A DNA stretch of 64,000 bases, from the NCBI GenBank assembly GCA_016191785.1, contig JACPVJ010000117.1, positions 124,001 through 188,000 on the forward strand, written 5' to 3'. Position 1 is the first letter of the stretch. Every line of letters begins with the position of its first letter. This DNA comes from Myxococcales bacterium (GTDB taxonomy: Bacteria > Myxococcota_A > Polyangia > Polyangiales > Polyangiaceae). Shown one piece after another: positions 25,847 to 32,493 of this stretch. The translations under genes and the position numbers were made by a program. The notes beneath the pieces were generated by a model that saw nothing but the letters and a program-made list of their open reading frames with translations, ran no database searches and was not told where the DNA came from.

Positions 25847-26257
25847 TCACTTCTTCATGGCGCGGATGTGCTTGACCAGCGCGTCCGCCAGGGCCGGCTT
25901 GCCACGCAGATCAGGGTTGCCCGGCATCGCCGCGCTCTTGCCAACGGCGGCGCCGCCCTCGATGATGCTCTTCTTGATGTCCTCGTCCTTGGCCGACCCC
26001 TGCCAGGCCGCGTCGGTGAAGTTGCGGGGCTTGGGGGTCAGGGCCGAGCCGCCGGGGCCATCGCCGCCGCCGGTGTCGCCGTGGCACACGGCGCACTTCA
26101 TCTTGTAGTACGCCGCCGGATCGTCGCCGCCGCCGGCCGCAGCCGTGGCCGCTCCGGTGGCCGCGCCGACGGCGCCGCCCGAAGCCTTCTCTTCCTTGTT
26201 GCAGCCAACGGTCAGCAAAAGCGCACCGCACGCGACCAGAGCAATCTTGAGATCCAT
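25847..26257 (-). CDS. Monoheme cytochrome c lipoprotein
   Basis: A 136-residue protein with a lipoprotein signal (lipobox LTVGC), an Ala/Gly-rich linker, and a class I cytochrome c domain with heme motif CAVCH and probable distal Met in AAMPGNPDL. It would be tethered to a membrane facing the periplasm and is a natural electron donor for the CuA oxidase encoded nearby. ATG 26257 has GGAGG eight bases upstream; an upstream in-frame ATG (26278) would spoil the signal peptide. It ends at a strong terminator. Confidence 0.88.
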   Translation of the reverse strand: MDLKIALVACGALLLTVGCNKEEKASGGAVGAATGAATAAAGGGDDPAAYYKMKCAVCHGDTGGGDGPGGSALTPKPRNFTDAAWQGSAKDEDIKKSIIEGGAAVGKSAAMPGNPDLRGKPALADALVKHIRAMKK

Positions 26258-26484
26258 GTTGTTCGTCCTCCGAATCATCCCGCCCGGCGGGGTTTCTACA
26301 CCAAGCGGCCGAGGTCGTGGGCCGCGGCGCGCACCTTAGTGAATTTGGTGCGGCGGTGCGAGCCCCTTCCTGTCCAAGAAAAAGCCCGTTCAGCTCCGCC
26401 GATTTGCGCGTCGGGCGGGTGGCGGTGCTGCCGGCTCGACCTAGCCGTTGCCGGAAACTACATTCCCCGGGCTCGAGATCGGAC

Positions 26485-27606
26485 ATGGCGAAATTCGACG
26501 ACCACCCGTTCATTGCCATCTGGGAGACCACCCAGGCCTGCGATCTGGTGTGCCAGCACTGTCGCGCCTGCGCGAAGCCCGGGCGGGACCCGAGCGAGCT
26601 CGACACCGCCGAGGGCAAGCGCCTGCTCGACAGCCTGGCCCAGGCCCACGTCCCGCTCGTGATCCTCACCGGCGGTGATCCGGCGAAGCGCCCCGATCTG
26701 CTCGAGTTGGTCGCCCACGGGCGCTCACGCGGGCTCATCATGGGGCTCACGCCGAGCGCGACTCCGCTGGTCACCCCCGAGCTGATCATCGAGCTGGCGC
26801 AGGCGGGCCTGGCGCGCCTCGCGGTCAGCGTGGACGCGCCAGCACCGCAGATTCACGACGCGTTTCGCGGCGTTGCGGGTAGCTTCGAGATGTCGCTGCG
26901 CATCTTGCGTGATGCGGGGGCGGCGGGCATCGGCACCCAGATCAACACCAGCATTCACGCCAAGAACATCCACATCTTGAGCGACATGGCGACGCTGGTG
27001 CGCGACGCGGGGTGTGCGCTGTGGAGCGTGTTCTTCGTGGTCCCCACCGGGCGCGCCGGCCTCTCCATGCTGCCGAGCGCGAGCGCGGTCGAGAGCGCGC
27101 TGGAAGAGCTGGCGGCCATCGCCGAGCACGAGCCGTTCGCGGTCAAGACCACCGCGGCGCCGCACTATCGCCGGGTCCTGGCCGAGAAGAAGCGCGCGAG
27201 CGGCGTGGCGATCGAGCACGGCACTCACGGCAAGCAGGGTCTGCGCGTCAACGACGGGCGCGGCTTCCTCTTCGTGTCGCACCGAGGCGAGGTCTTTCCC
27301 AGTGGGTTTCTGCCGATCCCTTGCGGCAGCGTGCGCGAGCGCGACGTGATCGAGATCTATCGCACGAGCCCCGTGTTCCAAGAGCTGCGCGATCCCGAGC
27401 GCCTGCTCGGCAAGTGTGGCGCGTGCGAGTACAGGTCGCTGTGCGGGGGCTCGCGGGCCCGCGCCTACGCGGTCAGCGGCAAGCTGCACGACTGGGACGG
27501 CCTGTGCGCGTACGTGCCGCTGGGGTACGAGGCCGCGTTCGAGCGCGATCGGCGCGAGCGCGACGCCGAGCTTCAGCGGGTGCCGCTGCCCGTGGTCAGC
27601 GCGTGA
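26485..27606 (+). CDS. Radical SAM/SPASM protein related to heme d1/heme biosynthesis enzymes
   Basis: A 373-residue protein. The radical SAM cluster motif CDLVCQHC is at residues about 18-25, followed by the SAM-contacting TGGDP. The C-terminal SPASM region has cysteines in CGACEYRSLCGG. The arrangement is that of the TIGR04053-like group related to NirJ and AhbD, which act in heme d1 or siroheme-dependent heme formation; peptide-modifying SPASM enzymes share it. There is no recognisable substrate peptide beside it. With the nearby NO-type genes, a tetrapyrrole role is the more attractive guess. The ATG at 26485 places the cluster correctly. Its end overlaps the convergent Crp/Fnr gene by 11 bases. 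Confidence 0.8.
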   Translation: MAKFDDHPFIAIWETTQACDLVCQHCRACAKPGRDPSELDTAEGKRLLDSLAQAHVPLVILTGGDPAKRPDLLELVAHGRSRGLIMGLTPSATPLVTPELIIELAQAGLARLAVSVDAPAPQIHDAFRGVAGSFEMSLRILRDAGAAGIGTQINTSIHAKNIHILSDMATLVRDAGCALWSVFFVVPTGRAGLSMLPSASAVESALEELAAIAEHEPFAVKTTAAPHYRRVLAEKKRASGVAIEHGTHGKQGLRVNDGRGFLFVSHRGEVFPSGFLPIPCGSVRERDVIEIYRTSPVFQELRDPERLLGKCGACEYRSLCGGSRARAYAVSGKLHDWDGLCAYVPLGYEAAFERDRRERDAELQRVPLPVVSA

Positions 27607-28318
27607 GCGGAAGCAGCGCGTCGGCGCCGTCGCCGCCGGCCGCCGACTTCAGCGCCTCGAGCTTGTGGACGGTGAAGCCGTGGGGAGTGGTGAGCAGCAC
27701 GCCCTCGCGCTCCCACCGCGTCATGACCCGGATCGCGGTCTCGAACGACGTGGCTACCAGCTCGGCCAGCTCGCGCCGCGACAGAGCCACCGGGATGCTG
27801 TGGGAGCCGTCGTCGAAGTCGTCCCCGAAGCGGTCATAGAGCTTGACCAGCAGCGTGGCCAGCCGCGCCTCGACCGAGCCCGCCGACAGCACCTCGACCT
27901 TGTCGTGCAGCGCCGCCAGCTTGGTGTGCATGGCGCACGCCATGCTCATGGCCAGGGGGGTCGTCTGGGAGCTCGGGTCGGTGAGCAGCGAGCCTGGAAT
28001 GCAGATCACGCTCGCCGAGTCGGTGGCGACGATGGCGTCGGCCGGGTAGGGGATGCCGCGCAGCACCGCCAGGTCACCGACGGTGTCTGGCGGGCCGAAG
28101 ATGCCGCAGATGGACGCGCGACCGCGCGCGGCCGGGCGCACCACCTTGACCAGCCCGCTCTTGATCACGGTCAAGGCCTTGGCGGGGTCGCCGGCGTGCC
28201 ACAGCAGCTCGCCGCGGCCAAAGCTGCGGGTCGTGGCCACGGCCGCCATCCGGTCCAGGAGCTGCGGATCGGCCCCGGACAGGGCCTGCGCGCGCTCGAT
28301 GAACTCCCGGACGCCCAT
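27596..28318 (-). CDS. Crp/Fnr family transcription regulator
   Basis: A 240-residue protein with a cyclic-nucleotide-binding-like beta-roll (about residues 25-130, including GDLAVLRGIPYPADA) and a C-terminal winged helix (about 165-225) with LSRRELAELVATSFETAIRV, here LSRRELAELV plus ATSFETAIRV, as recognition region. The N-terminus lacks the cysteine cluster of oxygen-sensing FNR, so it resembles the heme-sensing DNR/NnrR or cAMP-type branches. It lies between the radical SAM gene and the DUF59/NnrS-like genes and is a good candidate regulator of them. No TTGAT-N4-ATCAA box was seen in the flanking intergenic regions. Confidence 0.88.
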   Translation of the reverse strand: MGVREFIERAQALSGADPQLLDRMAAVATTRSFGRGELLWHAGDPAKALTVIKSGLVKVVRPAARGRASICGIFGPPDTVGDLAVLRGIPYPADAIVATDSASVICIPGSLLTDPSSQTTPLAMSMACAMHTKLAALHDKVEVLSAGSVEARLATLLVKLYDRFGDDFDDGSHSIPVALSRRELAELVATSFETAIRVMTRWEREGVLLTTPHGFTVHKLEALKSAAGGDGADALLPLTR

Positions 28319-28423
28319 GGCCCATCGAGTCTACCCGGACCCCCTGAGAGGTGCACCCATTCCGTACAGAAAATTCGCCGATGTGGGCTTCCCAACGCCA
28401 CCGCTGCTCTGCAGGATTTGTCC

Positions 28424-28741
28424 ATGACAGAGCAGCCCGGCGCGGTGGAGCGGATCTGGGCCGCCTTGCGCAGCGTGGACGACCCGGAGCTCGGGATCAA
28501 CATCGTCGACCTGGGCCTGGTTTACGGCGTCGATGCTGCCGAGGGCCGCGTCTCGATTCGCCTCACCATGACCAGCCCCGCGTGTCCGCTCGGTCCGATG
28601 ATCGTGGATCAAGCGCGCGCGGCCATCGAGAGCAGCGTGCCCGAAGCCGGCGAGGTCGACATCGAGCTGGTGTGGGAGCCTCCGTGGCACCCCGGTTTGA
28701 TGGCCGAGCACGTCGCGGGTGCGTTCGGCCCGGTTCGATGA
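28424..28741 (+). CDS. DUF59 (MIP18-like) metal-sulfur cluster assembly factor
   Basis: A 105-residue protein covering the whole DUF59 domain: DPELGINIVDLGLVY near the N-terminus, LTMTSPACPLG with the conserved Cys, and a WEPPWHP end. Relatives (SufT, PaaD, MIP18) help insert or mature Fe-S clusters; members in denitrification and NO loci are common. The stop codon overlaps the ATG of the next gene (ATGA), so the two are translationally coupled. Confidence 0.88.
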   Translation: MTEQPGAVERIWAALRSVDDPELGINIVDLGLVYGVDAAEGRVSIRLTMTSPACPLGPMIVDQARAAIESSVPEAGEVDIELVWEPPWHPGLMAEHVAGAFGPVR

Positions 28742-29793
28742 AGCTCGCGCGGCTCCCCTTCTTGTTCGGCGGCGCGGTGTGCTTGTTCCTCGCCCTCGCC
28801 GCTGGGCTCACCCGGCTGGGCCTTCGGGTTCCGACGCCGGAGCCAGCGCTCCACGGCGTGCTGATGGTCTCGGGTTTCTTCGGCACCCTGATTGGCCTCG
28901 AGCGCGCGGTCGCGCACGGCGCCGGTTGGACCTACCTCGCTCCGGCGAGCGCGGCGCTGTCGGGCGGCGTCGCCGTTGCCGGCGGGCCGGGCTTCGCCGC
29001 CTGGGTCGCGGTCGCGAGCGGCGCGTGGTTCACGCTCGTGAGCGCTGCGCTGGCACGCCGGCAGGTCGCCGACTTCACGCTGGTGCTGGTGCTCGGCGGG
29101 CTCAGCTGGACCGCTGGCAACCTCAGCTGGGCGCTGGGCGCGCCGCCGGAGCGGATCGTCCCCTGGTTCATCGCGTTCCTGACGCTGACCATCTTTGCCG
29201 AGCGCCGCGAGCTCGGCCGCGTGATGTCGCCGGGTCCGAGTGCAGGCCACGCCTTTCGGCTGGTCGTGGCGCTGGTGCTCGCGGGCGCGCTGTCGGCTGG
29301 ATCCGGCCTCGATCCCCGCCGTCTCGTGCTCGCGATCGGACTCGGCGCGATGGCGCTCTGGCTCGCGCGCTTCGACGTCGCCCGCCGCACGGTGCGGCGG
29401 CAGGGTCTGACGCGCTTCATGGGGGCGTCGCTGATCGCGGGCTACCTCTGGCTGGCGGTGGGCGCCGCCGCCATGGCAGCGGCCTGGGGCGACACGGCGG
29501 GCGCGCGCCACGACGCCTTCGTGCACGCGCTGATGCTCGGCTTCGTCTTCTCGATGGTGTTCGCCCACGCCCCGATGATCTTGCCGGCGGTGATCGGCGT
29601 CGCTCCGGCCTACAGCCCGTGGTTCTACCTTCACCTCGGCTTGCTCCAGCTCTCGCTCTTGGTCCGGCTCGTGGGCGACTTCGGCGGGCTGCCAGCGCTG
29701 CGCTTGGCCGGGGGCGTCGGCAACGCGCTCACGATCGTGCTATTCCTCGCCGTGAGCGCCGCCGCCGCGGCGCGCGCGCGAAAGCGAGCATGA
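28738..29793 (+). CDS. Polytopic membrane protein, NnrS-like
   Basis: A 351-residue protein with about ten to twelve predicted helices. Histidines lie inside or at helix ends, in HGVLMVSGFFG, VHALMLGFVFSMVFAHAP, and FYLHLG. NnrS is a heme- and copper-containing membrane protein that protects against NO stress and has similar helix-embedded His patterns, but the match is not clear enough to name it. Position between DUF59 and DUF2478 genes and next to a Crp/Fnr regulator supports an NO-related role. It overlaps both neighbours by four bases. Confidence 0.6.
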   Translation: MKLARLPFLFGGAVCLFLALAAGLTRLGLRVPTPEPALHGVLMVSGFFGTLIGLERAVAHGAGWTYLAPASAALSGGVAVAGGPGFAAWVAVASGAWFTLVSAALARRQVADFTLVLVLGGLSWTAGNLSWALGAPPERIVPWFIAFLTLTIFAERRELGRVMSPGPSAGHAFRLVVALVLAGALSAGSGLDPRRLVLAIGLGAMALWLARFDVARRTVRRQGLTRFMGASLIAGYLWLAVGAAAMAAAWGDTAGARHDAFVHALMLGFVFSMVFAHAPMILPAVIGVAPAYSPWFYLHLGLLQLSLLVRLVGDFGGLPALRLAGGVGNALTIVLFLAVSAAAAARARKRA

Positions 29794-30320
29794 GCCACTG
29801 GTCTGCGATCGTCGGGAAGCCCGGCACCGAGAAGGGGCAAGCCGCGAAGAAGCTCGCGGCGCTGCTCGAGGCCCGCGGGTTCGCCGTCGCCGGCTTCGTG
29901 CAAGACGACGTCTCGGACGCCGCGGGCAAGACCGTGGGCTGGGACATCTCGAGCGTGACCGGCCCTGCCGAGCGCGGCGTGCTGGCGCGCGAAGCGGCCG
30001 AGGCCGATCTGTGCGGCTACAAGTTCGAGCCGTCGGGCTTTCAGCTGGCCCGGCGGCTGTCGCAGCGCGCGGCAGATGTGGTGATCGTCGGCGGGGTGGG
30101 CAAGCTCGAGGCCGCCGAGCAGGGGCACTGGCCGCTGCTCAAGGCCTTGATCGATCGCGAGCCGGGGCCGCACGTCGTGGCGTGCATCCGAGACACCTGC
30201 CTCTCGGCCATCGCGCTGGCCCTGCCCGACCCTCTCGACTACGTCGAGCTGCCCTGCGACGACGCCGATCTCGAGCGGTTGGCCGAACGGCTCGCCGCCG
30301 CGCTCGCGCCGCCCGGCTGA
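29790..30320 (+). CDS. DUF2478 family protein (degenerate P-loop NTPase-like)
   Basis: A 176-residue protein. The first strand ends in VGKPGTEKGQ, a Walker-A-like loop with changed spacing, and VGGVGKLEAAEQGHW matches the conserved mid-region of DUF2478. Members are small proteins near molybdenum transport, NO or anaerobic respiration genes; the biochemical role is unproven. It is the third gene of a tightly overlapping set with the DUF59 and NnrS-like genes. Confidence 0.7.
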   Translation: MSHWSAIVGKPGTEKGQAAKKLAALLEARGFAVAGFVQDDVSDAAGKTVGWDISSVTGPAERGVLAREAAEADLCGYKFEPSGFQLARRLSQRAADVVIVGGVGKLEAAEQGHWPLLKALIDREPGPHVVACIRDTCLSAIALALPDPLDYVELPCDDADLERLAERLAAALAPPG

Positions 30321-30362
30321 CGCCTGGCCCCGGATTTGCCCGCCATCGGGGTGGAGGCCATC

Positions 30363-30713
30363 ATGCTCCACCGAAGCGCGAAACCTTTGCGGATCGCGAC
30401 CGCCGTCGCGCTCGGATTGCTGATGCCGGCGCTGGGGCTCGCCGAGCCGCCGAGCGAGGGTCGGGACCCCGATGCACCGGTGTACTGCGTCCAAGCGTGG
30501 ACCGAGGCTCGGTATCGCAACTACGGCTACGATCACATCGTGCACCTCTACAACGGGTGCACGGCCTTCGCGACCTGCGAGGTCGCGACCAACCTGGCGC
30601 CCAAGCCGCAGGTGGTGCGCATCAAGCCCGCCGAGCTCAAAGAGGTGCTCACCTATCGCGGGGCGCCCACCCAGGAGTTCATCCCGCGCGTGCGCTGCGC
30701 GCTCGAGAAGTGA
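30363..30713 (+). CDS. Small secreted protein of unknown function
   Basis: A 116-residue protein with a signal peptide (about residues 1-27, cleaved near LGLAEP) and three cysteines in the mature part (YCVQAW, NGCTAFATC) plus a final one. A GGAGG site precedes ATG 30363. Similar small periplasmic cysteine-containing proteins are common in myxobacteria. The 3' end overlaps the convergent nucleotidyltransferase gene by 61 bases. No function can be assigned. Confidence 0.72.
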   Translation: MLHRSAKPLRIATAVALGLLMPALGLAEPPSEGRDPDAPVYCVQAWTEARYRNYGYDHIVHLYNGCTAFATCEVATNLAPKPQVVRIKPAELKEVLTYRGAPTQEFIPRVRCALEK

Positions 30714-31327
30714 CGCGGGAGGCGCCGGCGCAGGCGGCACCCGCTGGCGGCGTCGGCGCGCGCCCGCTGCAGCAGCTCCTGCAGGCCCAGCCGGCCCGAC
30801 CACGAGCTGAGGTAGTCGTCGTCGAGCCGAGCTCGGCTGATGCGCAAGACGGAGACGACGTCTCGCCACTGCCGATCGGAGACCTCGCCGCCCAAGCGGT
30901 ACCAGAGCAGCTTGCGGATCACGGTGTCTTCGGGCGCTTTGAGCACCAGCGTCTCTCCCGACGGCTTGACCGGCGTCGCCCGGCGCCGCTCGAATTCCGC
31001 CGAATCGTAGCCCTCGTATCCCCGTCCGAAGAAGTCGATCTTGGTCACCGTCGGCAGATGAAACGCATTGGCGCTCCCGGCGGTGCGAAGCGCGCCTCGC
31101 AGCATCTCGAGATCGATCTCGAAGTCCGGGCCCAGCGCCGCCTTGAACTCCTCGAGTCGCCCGAGCGGCAGCGAGAGCACGAAGTCGACGTCGTTGGTGG
31201 CTCGGGGCTCGCCCTGGAACGAGCTCGCGAGACTGCCGCCCACGAAGTACTCTCCGCCGACGCGCTCGATCGCCGCTGCGACCAGGAGCGCCACGTCGAC
31301 AGCGTCCGCCGCTGCTCGGTCTGCCAC
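30653..31327 (-). CDS. Nucleotidyltransferase-fold protein (MNT/AbiEii-like)
   Basis: A 224-residue protein with the polymerase-beta superfamily signature GGSLASSF...NDVDFVL (GGS, then DxD) at residues about 29-50 and a further acidic residue in TKIDFF. Such stand-alone nucleotidyltransferases are often half of toxin-antitoxin or phage-defence pairs that AMPylate or modify RNA, but many are uncharacterised. GTG 31327 follows the stop of the small helical gene upstream by one base, indicating coupled translation. The C-terminal about 40 residues are Arg-rich and may be an extension caused by overlap with the convergent gene. Confidence 0.75.
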   Translation of the reverse strand: MADRAAADAVDVALLVAAAIERVGGEYFVGGSLASSFQGEPRATNDVDFVLSLPLGRLEEFKAALGPDFEIDLEMLRGALRTAGSANAFHLPTVTKIDFFGRGYEGYDSAEFERRRATPVKPSGETLVLKAPEDTVIRKLLWYRLGGEVSDRQWRDVVSVLRISRARLDDDYLSSWSGRLGLQELLQRARADAASGCRLRRRLPRHFSSAQRTRGMNSWVGAPR

Positions 31328-31328
31328 C

Positions 31329-31571
31329 CTACGCTCCCGGGAAGAGGCGTTCGGCCACGGCTCGACCGTAGAGTCGATCGGCGAGCCGCTTCTTCACCGT
31401 GCGCTCGGGGAGATCCGGCGAATCGGCGCGGATGGCCGCCTCGGCCAGCCCGCGCACCATGGCGCTCAGCCTGACCGCCATCGCCAGGCGCTCGATCGGC
31501 GACTTCTGCTCCAAGAGCTCGTAGTACCGGCGGCGGGCGGCGGGCGAGGTGTCGTCCACGCCAAGCAGCAT
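31329..31571 (-). CDS. Small helical protein paired with the nucleotidyltransferase
   Basis: About 80 residues, all predicted helix, with SPAARRRYYELLEQKSPIER and LADRLYG segments. Proteins of this type are regularly found just before MNT-like nucleotidyltransferase genes in myxobacteria and other GC-rich bacteria, where they may be an antitoxin-like or adaptor partner. An in-frame TTG at 31595 would add eight residues; the ATG at 31571 is the conservative start. The next gene begins one base after the stop. Confidence 0.6.
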   Translation of the reverse strand: MLLGVDDTSPAARRRYYELLEQKSPIERLAMAVRLSAMVRGLAEAAIRADSPDLPERTVKKRLADRLYGRAVAERLFPGA

Positions 31572-31617
31572 ATTGCCCCGGCCATCGACCTGCAATGCGT
31601 CGCCGATCGCCTGGCCC

Positions 31618-32493
31618 TCACTTCCCCGCGAAGATCCACGACGCTGCGCCGTGGGAGAGCTTCTGCCACTTGGCGTAGGCTTGCACTGCGCCCAGCCGGA
31701 TCTGGCGGTCGTCCTTGTTGTCGCCGATGCCGGTCAGCACGGCGTGCAGCAAGTAGCCCTCGGGCGCCATCAGCTGCTTGGTCATCACCAGCGGGCGTGA
31801 GCCGGCGCGGCGGAGCTTCTTGCCGAAGTAGTTCTCGGAGTAACACGCCAGCACGAACGACGGGATGGCGCCCTCGCTCGCCTCGCGGTCGGGCAGGTCG
31901 AGGCCGTCCATCAAGCGATTGTGGCCGACGTACCCCGCGACGTGCACCGTGAGCTCGCCCCGGCCGTCGAGCGTCACCTTCTCTCCGCCCGTGGCGCCCT
32001 TCCAGAACCCGGTCACGGCCTGGTCGATGCGATCGCCGTGCACCGCGTCGAGCACCACCAGCTGCTCGACCGGCTGCTTGCGATCGAGACCCCAACGTTT
32101 GGCCGGGATGGTCCGGCGGTACACCGCGCGCTCGAGGACGGTGTCGTCGACCTTGCCCAGGCTCACGCGCTGCCAGCCGCTGGACTTCATCTCCAGAAAC
32201 CGCCGCGCGCCGAAGATCGCGCCCCAGTAGACGTTGTGGCTCAGGTTCCCCGCGCGGCCGGCGATCTGGCTGCCGCAGTCGATCTGCTGGTTCGAGCACA
32301 GCGCCACGGTGACGTGCACCACCAGAGGCTTGCCGGCGGCCAGGTCCTTGCGGAGGCGCTCGCGGTCCCAATCGTCGGCGCGGGCGCGGCCGGTCAAGAG
32401 GAGCAGGGCGGTTGCCAGGGCGATGACGAGGAAGGGGCGCACGCCCGAGCATCGGGGCAGGGTGGGGGAGTGTGACCGCCGGCCCCTGCTCAT
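31618..32493 (-). CDS. Secreted caspase-like (clan CD) domain protein
   Basis: A 291-residue protein with a signal peptide (about residues 1-40). The mature part shows the strand order of a clan CD peptidase: a His after a hydrophobic strand (HVAGYVGHNRLMDG) and a Cys after a second strand (SFVLACYSENYF), about 35 residues apart, as in caspase-fold His/Cys dyads. A small cysteine-rich patch precedes it (ALCSNQQIDCG). Assignment is by motif order only. The ATG overlaps the stop codon of the beta-propeller lipoprotein gene (ATGA), so the two are coupled. Confidence 0.5.
   Translation of the reverse strand: MSRGRRSHSPTLPRCSGVRPFLVIALATALLLLTGRARADDWDRERLRKDLAAGKPLVVHVTVALCSNQQIDCGSQIAGRAGNLSHNVYWGAIFGARRFLEMKSSGWQRVSLGKVDDTVLERAVYRRTIPAKRWGLDRKQPVEQLVVLDAVHGDRIDQAVTGFWKGATGGEKVTLDGRGELTVHVAGYVGHNRLMDGLDLPDREASEGAIPSFVLACYSENYFGKKLRRAGSRPLVMTKQLMAPEGYLLHAVLTGIGDNKDDRQIRLGAVQAYAKWQKLSHGAASWIFAGK

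Noticed and set aside
26258..28423. FNR/DNR-type box (TTGAT-N4-ATCAA) near the Crp/Fnr gene
   Set aside because: The intergenic stretches 26258-26484 and 28319-28423 were read on both strands and contain no convincing match.
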